Shown here: positions 14,201 to 21,889 of the stretch, one piece after another
How positions within the stretch are numbered: position 1 is the first letter of the stretch
How the letters are laid out: the number at the start of each line of letters is the position of its first letter
Source: Asterias amurensis
Lineage: Eukaryota; Echinodermata; Asteroidea; Forcipulatida; Asteriidae
Length of the DNA: 64,000 nucleotides
Direction of reading: 5' to 3'
Assembly (NCBI RefSeq): GCF_032118995.1
Contig: NC_092665.1
Location: 6,133,501 to 6,197,500 of the forward strand
The notes under the pieces: generated by a model
What the model was told of the DNA's origin: nothing
Seen by the model: the letters and a program-made list of their open reading frames with translations, nothing else
The model's database searches: none
Translations under genes and position numbers: made by a program

Positions 14201-16946
14201 AAAGGTTGTCAGTTTCAAGTGGATTGACGTCTTTAAATTGTTCCAAATTCCACACGTACTTGCTGTTTGTCTTGTCTTTACCTGCTTGCCATTCGTCTTA
14301 AACAAAACATAATATTGTAAAACAACTAGTGAAACAAATCCTTGCTTGATTGTTTCAATTCGTAGTATATAGCAAGAGCTTCATGTGACCGAAAGAAAAT
14401 TAAAAGCTGTGGAACTATAAAAACATCTTTAAAGTCAAGGTTTGATCAAGTAAAACTATTTTGATGAGAGATACTTCTACAAGAACACAACATTTTAAAA
14501 GAACATAAACAGACAAGAATAATTATAAGATGAATAGATTCATTACCATTAAAGACACTGGACTATATTGGTAATTGTCAAAGACCAGTCTTCTCACTTG
14601 GTGTATATCAACATTATGCATAAAATAACAAACCTATGCAAATTTGAGCTCAATTGGTCGGCGAAGTTGCGAGATAATAATGACAGAAAAAAACTCCCTT
14701 GTCACACGAAATTGTGCGCTTTCAGATGCTCATCAAAATCTAATTATGAGGTCTCGAAATCAAATTCGTGGAAAACTACTTCTTTCTCGAAAACTACGTT
14801 GCTTCAGAGGGAGCCGTGTCTCACAATGTTGTATACTATCAACCTCTCCCCATTACTCGTTACCAAGTAAGGTATGCTAATAATTATTTTGAGTAATAAC
14901 CAATAGTGTCCACTGCATATAAATAAGTTCGTCTGGATTGTTGATGATCATGAAAAAAAAGATTCGTTTTTACAAATCCAAAAATATGTACGATGTTACT
15001 AAACATATAATTGACAAAGCTCCTAGCTTAGGAGTAAAACGTAACTACTAGTACTAAATTATATGTAAAGTATACATCATACATAATTTTGGATTTGTAA
15101 AAACGAATCTTTTATTTCAGATTCATTACCACTTTATATTCAAGTACATTCCTCCTATCTTCTATAACTACGCACCATGCTGTCTCTATGGTAATGTCAG
15201 CGCCTTGCGGCTCATGGACAGTTATCGATTCACCATTATCGACTTACCAATATTGATTTACCATTGTGGTTTCAATATTATCTTTTCCCATTATCGATTC
15301 TCCATTACTGATTCACAGTTATCTTTTTACGACTATCGGTTCACCAATTATTGATCCACAAATATTATCGAATCACCATTATCGATTCACCAACATCGAA
15401 TAGTGGTTATTGATTTACAAATATCGACTCACCAATATCGACTAATAATTATCGATCAACCAATTTTGATTCACCATTATCAATTCAGCATTATTGATTT
15501 CAGTAGCTCGGTTTCTATGGAATCTGGATGGGATCAGAAGCTGTTAAAGCAAAATGGTGCAATAGTCATCAATAATTGGGTTTAAGTTTGGTCAGGTTTA
15601 CATACCGATGAGATTTCGTCCATCATTTCTAGATCCAGCTTTAGAAGAGTCTTCAGGATACTCTGGGTCGGCAGCTTCTCTCGGTAACATTTTCATCCTT
15701 CCCCCACCCATTATAACCTGGCATAGATTAATGAAGAATTAGTATAAAAATTACCGTACCATGAAGTTGGTGGTCGGCATGCAGCAATGACTAGCAGGTA
15801 GGGTATTCTAGGAAGCTGCTTCGGAAGTGCTGCTAGGAAGTTTGAAATAATGACATTTGCCAGCCTTTCATTATGTGAGCACGCTTTAAAAAAATGCTAA
15901 AAAATGATTAATTGTTTAAATTGATTAACTGTTTAAATTGATTAACTATCGAATGCTTCCAGCTACCTGTTTCATTGCCGGTCAGTTTGTGAGATACTCT
16001 GATTCAAAAACCAAAATAACCCATGATATTGGTGAGGGTATCGAATAATCAAACGGTACATTCAGAATAGTGAACGCAAACACTGGTTTGTGTCAATGTT
16101 GCAGATTGTACCTGTGTATCCTGTCCGAGTGTTATGAGTTGCTGAGCGATGTCAATGCAACCGATGTCAGTTTCCTTCTGCGGTATATCAGAGTCACACT
16201 CCCAGTCTCGATGGGGCGAATGTGCGTAAAGTGCGGCAGGGGTAGCGTGTGTCACACGGGCAGTGCTGACGAATCCCGTTGCCTTGCCTTTAGAAAGCAC
16301 ACAAAGCAACGAAAACCTAATTTATTAGCTATATTATATTCGATCGATACAATTTCAAGAACACAAGATTAAAATTAATACAAAACACTTGACAACAAAT
16401 CAATGAAAGTAAATCATACTTATTATACACACATTGACTGGCAATGAGGTAATTGTACGTCTACCCCCGAGGGACTTTGAGTGACCAGAAGAGGGACCTA
16501 TTTCCCGAGGCTGAAGGCCAAGGGAAATAGGCACCTCTTCTGGTCACTAAAAGGCCCGAGGGGGGAATAGACGTACACTAGTTACCGAATCAAGAGAGGG
16601 CGCTGTAACCGGGCACTATTTTCAAAGAGCTAGTTCCCGCAAAACACATGCGCCCGATCACTAGACTAAGCTTATCCCACGAGACCGTGTTTCAGCCAAC
16701 CAGAATACAGAAAAGGCAAGAGGTGTGTTATAAAACATTATATGAATATGTTGACGTTCTTTTAAACTTACCAGACTTTTGAGCAGATATCATAACAGAC
16801 TCCACATTAGCATTGAGACTAGATTTACAATCTCCTTTAATAGCAGAATCGTCTAGCCCTATCACTGCTGTCTTGGTTTTAACACCACTTAAATAAGCAG
16901 TAGCCGTACCAGCCGAGTCCGGTACTTGCCTATCGGTATTGTAGGT
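2021..16946 (-). CDS. ALP: Alkaline phosphatase (5' exons missing, eight exons)
   Basis: The gene encodes a metal-dependent phosphomonoesterase, in animals usually a GPI-anchored outer-membrane enzyme with two zinc and one magnesium ion. Read on the minus strand, eight exons join in consistent phase with GT-AG borders: 16772-16946, 16112-16287, 15606-15717, 14198-14296, 13040-13179, 11741-11941, 2545-2667 and 2021-2277. Visible family landmarks in order are the active-site serine motif VPDSAGTATA, VTHATP, VIMGGG, KYVWN, MVEGGRIDHAHHDG, TADHSH, YANGPGG and SETHGGKDV; these carry the known metal and phosphate ligands. The C-terminus ends in a hydrophobic stretch (ILALLLFSFV), consistent with a GPI signal. 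The N-terminal exons (signal peptide, GDGMG-type motif) were not found up to 24 kb and may lie further upstream or be missing. Exon 13040-13179 is one base short of frame. Family assignment is near certain; the paralogue is not. Confidence 0.95.
2545..2667 (-). CDS. ALP: ALP exon (YANGPGG region)
   Basis: This 123-nt exon encodes LMNDGLPFTTLSYANGPGG and about 20 further residues. The acceptor (CGTCAAG) has a weak pyrimidine tract but is in phase. The donor is CACAG|GTAAAG. It follows a 9.07-kb intron full of mobile elements. Confidence 0.88.
3000..3310 (+). mobile_element. TTAA-type MITE copy with internal deletion
   Basis: The left end reads AAAGACACTGGCACTATTGG and continues into TAATTGTCAAAGAC, then jumps to the CGTCGAAGTTGCGAGA block. 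The right end has the TTATGCTAATAATTATTTTGAG block. It is the same family as at 14550. It lies in the large alkaline phosphatase intron. Confidence 0.85.
3338..3925 (-). mobile_element. CR1-type LINE fragment (C-terminal RT region and 3' end)
   Basis: Minus-strand translation gives LSRIDYGNLLLFGATSYELD, then REHIITPSLRELHWLPI, then GPMIWNNLPTAIRE. These are hallmark segments of the C-terminal reverse-transcriptase region of CR1/L2-type LINEs. Several stops and frame changes interrupt it, so it is a 5'-truncated dead copy. Its 3' end, 'TTATAAGGCGCTATTCCATC', is followed by a short CATAA microsatellite, a usual LINE tail feature. Confidence 0.85.
4018..4412 (+). repeat. Minisatellite element, 30/42-bp palindromic units (plus orientation)
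   Basis: The unit is built on TTTGCGATGTCGCAAA with 12-bp TTTGCAAATATC sub-repeats, giving 30- or 42-bp periods. It is bordered on the left by TGGTGGCCCTGAAGGGACAT and on the right by repeats of TCGCATA(A/C)(T/C)TTG and a shared unique flank (GGCGAGAAATTTG). An inverted copy lies at 11150-11637. Because the period is a multiple of three, long open frames appear in many frames on both strands; none is a gene. Confidence 0.9.
4420..5457. other. No gene recognised
   Basis: AT-rich intronic sequence with a G-run near 5168-5181. I see no coding match and no clear repeat borders. Confidence 0.5.
5458..5778 (-). mobile_element. MITE with an internal tRNA-like promoter segment
   Basis: The ends are inverted repeats: GGTTTTTACCCATAT...TACACCGATGTG on the left and CACATCGGTGTATATGGG, TAAAAACC on the right. 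Inside, the minus strand reads a pol III A-box-like GTGGTCTAGTTTAGCATG and a B-box GGATTTGAATCC (plus 5563-5574), followed by CCCACCCGAGTAA. A second copy in the opposite orientation lies at 53996-54211. The combination of terminal inverted repeats and a tRNA-like core is unusual. Confidence 0.75.
6107..6420 (+). repeat. 20-21-bp minisatellite in left arm
   Basis: Tandem units of the form GCGATAAATTGTAATATATGT, with AATAAATGTAATATATATGC variants at the left edge. Minus-strand open frames of 88-148 codons here (YRTYITI-type repeats) are repeat artefacts. Confidence 0.93.
7297..7386 (+). repeat. Dispersed repeat segment shared with 53305-53395
   Basis: AGTCACCTGGAAATAGAAG followed by TTTCTTTCAAACATAAGAG and TATGCTTACGAACAATAAAA is found in reverse orientation near 53305-53395. 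It is the end region of a separate MITE family lodged between the foldback arms. Confidence 0.7.
7479..7782 (+). repeat. Extra segment with a diverged direct repeat between the arms
   Basis: The segment has no partner in the left arm. It repeats in diverged form the motif block 'CAGCTC(C)AAAATTTGATACG ... TCTGGA ... TTAACGAAGGGT' seen at about 7440-7520. It explains why the right half of the foldback element is longer. Confidence 0.6.
8380..8640 (-). repeat. 20-21-bp minisatellite in right arm
   Basis: Mirror image of the 6107-6420 array with a different number of units, so copy number has changed independently since the arms arose. The plus-strand open frames of 79-96 codons are artefacts. 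Confidence 0.92.
8823..9120. other. Low-complexity spacer with a long G-run
   Basis: A run of more than 20 G at about 8963-8986 is the only notable feature. No gene is seen. Confidence 0.6.
9123..9405 (+). repeat. 25-bp minisatellite
   Basis: About 11 tandem units of CATTGATTATTTGATCATAC followed by TCAAG. Each unit carries a TGATCA palindrome. Single-base variants (TCGAG, CTCATA) show it is an old array. Confidence 0.93.
9560..10030 (+). mobile_element. MITE/foldback family A, copy 1
   Basis: The left end has TTTACTACTCATCAAAC and TCACGACTTTGAAAC. The right end has GAGTAGTTGAAAAATG and AACTCGACAAGGCAATCAA. An internal hairpin joins GGAGACTTCCCAACGCTAGG (9729-9750 region) with its partner at 9840-9870 (CTACTGCCACC...TCTCC). 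A second copy with the same outer blocks lies at 34375-35125. Confidence 0.7.
10035..11105. other. No gene recognised
   Basis: AT-rich intronic sequence with no exon, clear repeat or RNA gene. A short GC-richer patch at 10930-11100 shows no reading frame of interest. Confidence 0.5.
11150..11637 (-). repeat. Minisatellite element, 30/42-bp palindromic units (minus orientation)
   Basis: Inverted copy of the element at 4018, with the same borders (CGCCACAAATATGCAAACTA at one end and TGTCCCTTCAGGGCCACCAT at the other) but more units. Open frames of 85-198 codons on both strands are repeat artefacts. The two inverted copies lie 7 kb apart in one intron. Confidence 0.9.
11741..11941 (-). CDS. ALP: ALP exon with metal ligands (RIDHAHHDG, TADHSH)
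   Basis: This 201-nt exon runs from GGRIDHAHHDGLAYHAL through TLFIVTADHSHVLSIGG to GSPILGRG. It carries the Asp/His pair of RIDHAHH and the Asp-His of TADHSH, which bind zinc in characterised enzymes. The borders are CCAAG|gt and GGAG|GTAAGT. Confidence 0.96.
12020..12345 (+). repeat. Two direct copies of a 150-bp segment
   Basis: The block CACGCTGTCACCATC, GGTCATGTTCCCTGTTTCCA, ATGAATGCTAACATTCATTG, CGCAAACATGGCACCAG occurs at about 12038-12170 and again at about 12185-12335, with small differences. It lies in the intron between the 11741 and 13040 exons of the alkaline phosphatase gene. Confidence 0.85.
12715..12970. mobile_element. hAT-like foldback MITE with 9-bp target duplication
   Basis: The ends are TAGTCTTGTCCAAGG and CCTTGGACAAGGCTA, and the arms pair for most of about 95 bp each (ATGAATTCAAGAACTGCATA against TATGCAGTTCGTGAATTC). 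It is flanked by GGGCTCATG at 12706-12714 and 12971-12979. An 8-9-bp duplication with TAG/CTA ends is typical of hAT elements. Confidence 0.85.
13040..13179 (-). CDS. ALP: ALP exon with a one-base frame error
   Basis: The exon starts LFDPSHMQFEGSRMND and ends EPSLSEMVEKAIEIL...GFFLMVEG, an excellent family match at both ends. It is 140 nt long, whereas phase with its neighbours needs 141 (or 138). The frame changes in the short stretch between MND and EPS, around position 13122-13130, next to a run of G/C. Since all other exons are open, a sequencing or assembly indel is as likely as a real pseudogene mutation. Confidence 0.9.
13375..13980 (+). mobile_element. TTAA-type MITE copy split by another element
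   Basis: The left part (TTAAAGACACTGGGGACC to ACAAACCTG at 13460) and the right part (from 13877, TTAAAATTTGAGCTCAATTG) are adjacent in other copies of the family. The intervening 13461-13876 segment is a separate insertion. Confidence 0.88.
13461..13876. mobile_element. 416-bp inverted-repeat element nested in a MITE
   Basis: The termini are inverted repeats, GCGCGTTTTGGCGACC and GGTCGCCAAAACACGC, extended by ACCAGAAACA on the left and TGTTTCTGGT on the right. CCTG at 13457-13460 and 13877-13880 looks like a 4-bp target duplication. The open frames inside it (62 and 115 codons) match nothing I recognise. Confidence 0.85.
14198..14296 (-). CDS. ALP: ALP exon (KYVWN region)
   Basis: This 99-nt exon encodes DEWQAGK...SKYVWNLEQF...ETDNLLG. 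Its borders are TTTAAG|ac and TTTTAG|GTGAG. It is in phase with its neighbours and corresponds to the family segment just before GLFEP. Confidence 0.92.
   Translation of the reverse strand, partial: TNGKQVKTRQTASTCGIWNNLKTSIHLKLTTF
14550..14930 (+). mobile_element. TTAA-type MITE, near full length
   Basis: It runs from TTAAAGACACTGGACTATAT through all family blocks to GTAATAACCAATAGTGTCCA near 14920. It lies in the intron between the 14198 and 15606 exons. It serves here as the reference copy for the family. Confidence 0.9.
15221..15500 (+). repeat. Degenerate 13-16-bp minisatellite
   Basis: Tandem degenerate units around TTATCGATTCACCA, many with an ATCGAT palindrome. It lies in the alkaline phosphatase intron just downstream of the 15606 exon's splice donor. 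Confidence 0.85.
15606..15717 (-). CDS. ALP: ALP exon (VIMGGG region)
   Basis: This 112-nt exon begins VIMGGGRMKMLPREA and ends GRNLI plus one base at ATCG|GTATG. The VIMGGG turn is a hallmark of animal alkaline phosphatases. It is in phase with both neighbours. Confidence 0.95.
16112..16287 (-). CDS. ALP: ALP exon (VTHATP region)
   Basis: This 176-nt exon encodes KATGFVSTARVTHATP followed by the YAHSPHRDWECD and GCIDIAQQL segments. It ends at ACACAG|GTACAA. The His of THATP is a conserved metal-site neighbour in the family. Both borders keep frame with the neighbouring exons. Confidence 0.95.
16453..16577. mobile_element. Foldback element (short palindrome)
   Basis: Left arm GTACGTCTACCCCCGAGGG and CCAGAAGAGG pair with CCTCTTCTGGTCACT and CCCGAGGGGGGAATAGACGT on the right. 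The two arms are about 50 bp each with a short loop. It lies in the intron between ALP exons 16112 and 16772. Confidence 0.85.
16772..16946 (-). CDS. ALP: ALP exon with active-site serine
   Basis: This 175-nt exon is bounded by CTAG|acc and CTG|GTAAG. It starts in phase 0 with TYNTDRQVPDSAGTATAYLS. The Ser of D-S-A is the residue phosphorylated during catalysis in this family. It ends one base into a Gly codon completed by the next exon. Confidence 0.95.
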
Positions 16947-17025
16947 CTAGAGGATGAAAGAGGACAGGAAATATTCTCAGACTAAATGCTCCGTATGTTT
17001 GACCACGTGGGGCGCACTCAATATA

Positions 17026-17286
17026 TTGGGTGCGTTCGTTTAGCTTCCCTGGGTCGACCCCGATCTGCCCCGGTACGTTCGAATAGCTTTGACGGGGCTC
17101 ACCCGGGTCAGCCCCCCCCCCCCCCCCAGTGCCCTGCTTGTGGAGTGGGTCACTTGGGGTGACCTGAGGTGCATGCCATCACCACGAGAGGGCGAGTGTG
17201 TTCGTTCGATTAGCTCTTGTCAGGGGTTCACCCGAGTGAGCACCACGGGGTCGACCCAGGGAAGCTTATCGGGCACACCCACTATT
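17026..17286. mobile_element. Inverted-repeat MITE, GC-rich
   Basis: Left TAGCTTCCCTGGGTCGACCC and right GGGGTCGACCCAGGGAAGCT are inverted. GTTCGAATAGCTTTGACGGG and TTCGATTAGCTCTTGTCAGG form a diverged internal direct repeat. A C-run of about 17 is at 17109-17126. Confidence 0.8.
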
Positions 17287-17459
17287 TGTATCATATCTGG
17301 ACACTGATTTCATTGGATAAACGTGCAGTGACGTAAGCATTCTGTTTCCGTGTTTTGATTGGTCCGAGGTGATTTTTGGCATTTGTACTAGCGGTCACCT
17401 GCATATGAATCTAGGTGAAAGGTGAAGATGGACAAGGATTGACCTACGCTAGAGGCCAC

Positions 17460-17578
17460 TCTCTGGCGTTATCATTCACGAGCCTCGAAGTGTGACGTCA
17501 GATGTTCAGGCTATAGGGATATACTAGCCTGAACATCTGACGTCACACTTCGAGGCTCGTGAATAACGTCAAAGAGTA
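17460..17578. repeat. Near-perfect palindrome with CRE cores
   Basis: Positions 17474-17513 are the exact reverse complement of 17525-17564, with an 11-bp loop and imperfect extensions outward. Each arm contains TGACGTCA in the sequence TGTGACGTCAGATG. It abuts the TTAA element that starts at 17594. Confidence 0.92.
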
Positions 17579-17942
17579 ACCTCTCGCCTTTAAAGATGGA
17601 CTATAACAGATTATTGATATAGCCAATATTACTATTTTTGTACAAGAAATGTAAAATAAGGACTGATATTTTAGTAGTATTAAATAAAACCTTTACCTTC
17701 ATGCAAAAAAAAAACACAAATTCGCGCGGCGTACTCCGACCCAGAAAACTCAGTTTCGGCAAAAGCCGGTGACCCACGAACCATTCATACACAGTGTGTG
17801 ACGTCACACCACGTACCGAAGCTCTGTACACAGTGTGTCAGGTCGATCGTGTGCGTGCATTTTACATGTACACTGAATGTGGAATAACATCGGACACTAT
17901 AGGCTGCATTTTTTGACACAAAAAAACAGCGAAACTGTCCGA

Positions 17943-18166
17943 TGGCAGCGGGTCTTGGGAAAACCACAGTATAGATGAGGAAAAGGCATTTCAGGGAGGC
18001 ACTTCAGAGGAAAGTGAGGGCTCTAGCGATAAGGGGAGCTCACCGGACGAGAGAGAAGCCGAAGACGTGTTATGAGTACATGTAGTTAACCAGCCCGGGG
18101 ACGATGATCGTCAGGCCGAAGACGATGAGCCAAACTCTGATGATCGACGGCTAAAGACAGACTGGT
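17943..18166 (+). pseudogene. Acidic exon-like remnant ending RRLKTDW, possible P2X7-like protein
   Basis: Reading from 17943 gives a serine/aspartate/glutamate-rich segment (EESEGSSDKGSSPDE, then DDDRQAEDDEPNSDDRRL) with at least one stop. It ends RRLKTDW at a good donor (TGG|GTAAGG, 18167). In the multi-copy P2X7-like cysteine-rich proteins of invertebrates, as I remember them, an acidic N-terminus leads into a similar N-T-D-W-C motif. A possible continuation with acceptor TTTTACAG is at 18718. The match is short, so this is a weak call. Confidence 0.3.
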
Positions 18167-18717
18167 AAGGCCACAAAACGTTTCATGAATTATACTGAAT
18201 GATGCTTCGTTTGATCAGTTTATTTCTGCTCCCAAAAATAGTTGAAGGCTATCCTTGACTAAATTAAAACATGAACGAACATGATGGACAAGGTTTATTG
18301 TTTACCTCCATTCACGTTATAATACATGTATGTGAACAACACATGCACTGACTTAGCGGGCAGTAGAAATGTGAGAGGAGGGGTAATTTTTGTCTTGCGT
18401 TTTATACTTTGTTGGCAAAATTCATACATTATCAATTTAAACTGATATTGTAGATAACCTATGTTGTTGTTTTTCTCCACCAAGTAACTGCGTGGTGGTT
18501 GACACATGTGCATCTACACAAATATCTCATGTACATGTATGTAACTGCTACTTTGGATTATGATTGCCTTCTGGCATGGGTATAGTTTTAAAGCAATTCA
18601 GGTACACACATGCAATATTAACACTTCACCATGCAAACCACAAATCTGTTGTTAATAATTTTGTATGAATTCTTTTGTTAATAATTTTGTATGAATTCTT
18701 TTGTTTTGTTTTACAGA

Positions 18718-18940
18718 AAACACTGCAATGATGATTATCAGCAAGTGGTGAGCTTAGGACTATCTTGTCCGTTCAACCGCTGCCACCGACATCATGTTTG
18801 ATGGCAGCAACACGAAGGACGTTTCCAAACCCTTGTGTACAGTACAGTGGAAGGATTTTCGTATCCACCAACGGATTAGGCAGCTTTGCTTTGGTTTAGT
18901 CGTAACAATTTTCCAAGTTATAATGATCCGGAGGGAGTGA
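18718..18940 (+). pseudogene. Exon-like remnant after TTTTACAG acceptor
   Basis: The sequence after the acceptor reads KHCNDDYQQVVSLGLSC in one frame and, after frame changes, SRNNFPSYNDPEGV. The latter faintly resembles the 'IRxxFPSxxGxYxGF' end of P2X7-like proteins. It has several frame breaks and may be decayed or non-coding. Confidence 0.25.
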
Positions 18941-18954
18941 GAAATAATTTGATA

Positions 18955-19098
18955 AGCCATAATAATTTACGTATAAATGTACATGTATATTATTTAATTT
19001 TGTTTCTTTCAGATGGGTGGGTGGTTCAAATTGATTAATTTAATTTGAACCACCCACCCCTCTGAAAGACACAAAATGTAAATTACTATGGCTTATAA
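18955..19098. repeat. Foldback palindrome
   Basis: TAAGCCATAATAATTTACG ... TTTCTTTCAGATGGGTGGGT and its complement GGGTGGGTGGTTCAAATT ... AAATTACTATGGCTTA form arms of about 55-70 bp around a short TTAATTTAATT centre. It lies inside the 4.8-kb element. Confidence 0.85.
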
Positions 19099-19537
19099 AA
19101 TTAGGTGTGTGGTTCAAATTGATTAATTTAGCACTTATGTGCAATATACTTGTCCCCTGTTGTCAACAATACACTATGATTAACATGGTAACAACATTCA
19201 ACTTGGTTAGCAGAAATATAAAAACAAAACAAAAAACAGAAGCCATGTACACCTCCATAATAACGACAACACTAAAACTGTATGTATTTGCAAACGACAA
19301 TAGTTTATTTTTGAGTTTAAAATATCAAAATTGAAAAAAAGGTTGCCTAGTGATAGCGAAATCATCTGAACATTCCGTCATCAAAAAAAGTTAACTATAC
19401 AACCCTGTCAACGCCCCTCCCCCCCAAAAAAGAAAAAAAAAAAGAAAACCTAAGCCATGTTATGTACCTAGTTAGCTGTGGTTCTCTTTGTAAATTGTAA
19501 ACTAAGTTGTACATTAAAAGAATATAATAAAATCATT

Positions 19538-20350
19538 GTGTACAGACCATGTCATTCTGTTTTTAAACAAAGTTGATTGTACTACCCTGGTTACCCCCCC
19601 CCCCAAAAAAAAAAAATATATATATATAAAAAATAAAATAAAAACCCACATCAATGTGTACAAGCTAGGGCCCAATTTCATGGATCTGCTTACTGTAAAC
19701 AAAGAATCGACTCTTGCGGAAGCAGGAAATTCTGTGCTTACGTCAAGCGTGTTTCACAGGTTACCAGCAAATTTTGGCTTTTGCGGGTCATGGGTGCATA
19801 CTTGGTTTATACCAGGCATTCTACGCTTACAAAGTATTAAGCGCAGAAATTTAGCCTTTGGACGTAAGCAGAGAACCGTGACCATAGCGCACATTTTGGT
19901 GGTGAACAGATCCATGAAATTGGGCACAGGTCATTCTTTCTTTAAACAAGAACTACCATGGACCCCCCCCCCCACCAAAAAAAAGCACCAAAAAATAAAT
20001 GTGTACAGGCTAGCTAGGGCCCAGTTTCATGGATCTGCATACTGTAAAAAAAGAATCGGCACTTGCGAAAGCAGGGAATTCTGTGCTTACATCAAGCCCG
20101 TTTCACAGGTTACCAGCGAATTTTTGCTTTTGCCCGTCATGGGTGCATAGTTGGTTTATACCAGGCATTCTACGCTTACAAAGTAAGCTCAGAAATTTAG
20201 CGTTTGGACGTAAGCAGAGAACGGTGATCATAAGCGCAGAATTTGGTGATGAACAGATCCATGAAACTGGACACAGGTCATTCTTTCTTCAAACAAAGTT
20301 GAACCCACTACCTTTGAACCCCCACCCCCCCCCCCCCCAAAAAAAAAAAA
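19538..20350 (+). repeat. 350-bp tandem repeat containing a foldback MITE
   Basis: Two units and part of a third share the order GTACAG...TCATTCT...AAACAA, a C-run followed by an A-run, TGTGTACA(A/G)GCTAGGGCC and an inverted-repeat MITE. The MITE (GGGCCCAATTTCATGGATCT to AGATCCATGAAATTGGGC) lies at 19668-19927 and 20017-20276. A partial copy of the MITE alone is at 55490-55640. Open frames here (119 and 204 codons) are repeat artefacts. Confidence 0.85.
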
Positions 20351-20649
20351 AAAAGCTGTTGCATCCTTTTCCGGCTGGTGAAGGTTGATATCAATGACAC
20401 GGGGGTTACACATCAGCTGCGGATGGAGTTGTTTTCATGTCTTGTCACCCTGCTGACAATGAACAAGTGCATTGTGCATGCATTCTATGCGTATCTGTTT
20501 AATGAAAAATAAAAAACAAAACCAAATAATTGTTATGTGGGATTTCTTGAAAATTTACAAGGCAGAAATACAATCTGGGAAGGTTTGACGTAACACCATG
20601 TACTGACAATCTCTCTTTGAGTTGGCGTAATTTTGAAAAGAACCTTACA

Positions 20650-20880
20650 GGAGTTAACGCAAAACCAGTACAAAAGGAGTCCACATGCAACAAGGGGGCA
20701 GGTTTTCTTTATGTCTGATAGAAAACATGACCTCCAACCACCCCCCTCCCCCAGATCTACACCTAGTACAAAACTGTTCAGGTACAGATCGGGGTGGGGG
20801 GGGTTCTTGCGATTCAACACCCCATCCCCTCCCCCCCCCTCCACTGGAACAGTTTTCAAAGGGGCAGCTGAAAAACTAAA
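20650..20880 (+). other. Low-complexity C- and G-runs
   Basis: The segment has several C-runs (20741-20752, 20827-20841) and a G-run at 20793-20803. Open frames of 64-127 codons on both strands here are proline- or glycine-biased by these runs and have no family match. Confidence 0.6.
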
Positions 20881-20936
20881 AATGAAGAAATCATCTGATC
20901 CTCTGAAAATTTGCATGCATAGGCCTACTACTTACC

Positions 20937-21050
20937 TAAAGTGCTATTGAGAATCTTAGGTGTCCATTTCTAGTTCTGGCTAGCATGTCTCCGTACTGCA
21001 TTGTCTTCGTCCTGCATTCTCATTGTAGTGTAGAGCTGCGAGTTATTTCT
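20937..21050 (-). other. Possible minus-strand exon
   Basis: The segment is bounded by TTTGTACAG| on the minus strand and by a TTTAG|GTAAG donor. One frame reads NNSQLYTTMRMQDEDNAVRR before a stop. I do not recognise it. Together with 21773-21889 it may belong to a gene or transcript of the 4.8-kb element. Confidence 0.25.
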
Positions 21051-21772
21051 GTACAAAAAAATATAAAAACAAAAAATAAATAAATAAATAAAAAAACTAG
21101 TGCTGAAAAAGAACTGGCCTTATTTTACAAATGCAAATATAGTAAACACTCCATAATTAACCGTGCCAAGCCAATAAACACAGCTATAGAAAAACTTCAG
21201 ACTAAACTTCTCTGGAATTGGTAATTCCTGAATTAGGAGAGAAAAATTCTGAATGACTATGGATGGGCAATTATATGGATGGGAGTTTGAACATATTTTT
21301 GAGCTGTGCCTTAAAAAAAAAAGCGAACACTTCTTAGGCAGCTTTGGCAAAAACAATGTCCAGCAATCCAGTATAGACCAATATAAATACATGTCAGCGA
21401 GGCCAATAAACTGTTAACTGTAACAATCAACTTTTTAAATGGATTAATATAGTGTTCACACATGGTTGAGCATGAACATGCCAGAAAGTGTAAACCAGGG
21501 CATAAACATGCCTAAAGCACTTGGGTGGCTACATGAATTCATCACTCAACAGAGTCAATACACTATGTAGCTATTTAATGGTAGTCGGGTCAGATTCAGA
21601 GCATGCACATCGTGTCATTTGACAACAAGATGATTGTTCCTTGCATGAAAAGGGTAGAGATTGTTTACTATTTTTCTTATTACAATTACATGTACATGTA
21701 TTGGGCCTGAATTAATAATGGAGATAGTTTCTCAGTAGTAGATTTTTAAAAATTATTAACAAGTACTTACCA

Positions 21773-21889
21773 GGCTTTTCTCCCTCTCTTTTCTGTAATG
21801 CCACTTGATTCTTTTGCTGTTCCACGGCCACTTGCGACCAGGGCCACGGCAGAGGGACCCCGCCGACGTCGTAGCATGCACAAGCAGCA
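21773..21889 (-). CDS. Possible first coding exon, basic N-terminus
   Basis: Starting at an ATG near 21880 the minus strand reads MLRRRRGPSAVALVASGRGT and then a Glu/Ser/Lys-rich stretch to GRKAW. It ends at a strong donor, CCTG|GTAAGTAC. No family is recognised. The position near the right end of the TTAA element suggests it is element-encoded. Confidence 0.35.

Noticed and set aside
17160-17200. GDGM-like reading on the minus strand as the missing alkaline phosphatase exon
   Set aside because: The flanking residues (SRGDGMHLRSPQ) do not fit the family, and it lies in a GC-rich MITE.
20533-20950. Proline/glycine-biased frames of 64-127 codons
   Set aside because: Composition comes from C- and G-runs; both strands are open for the same reason.
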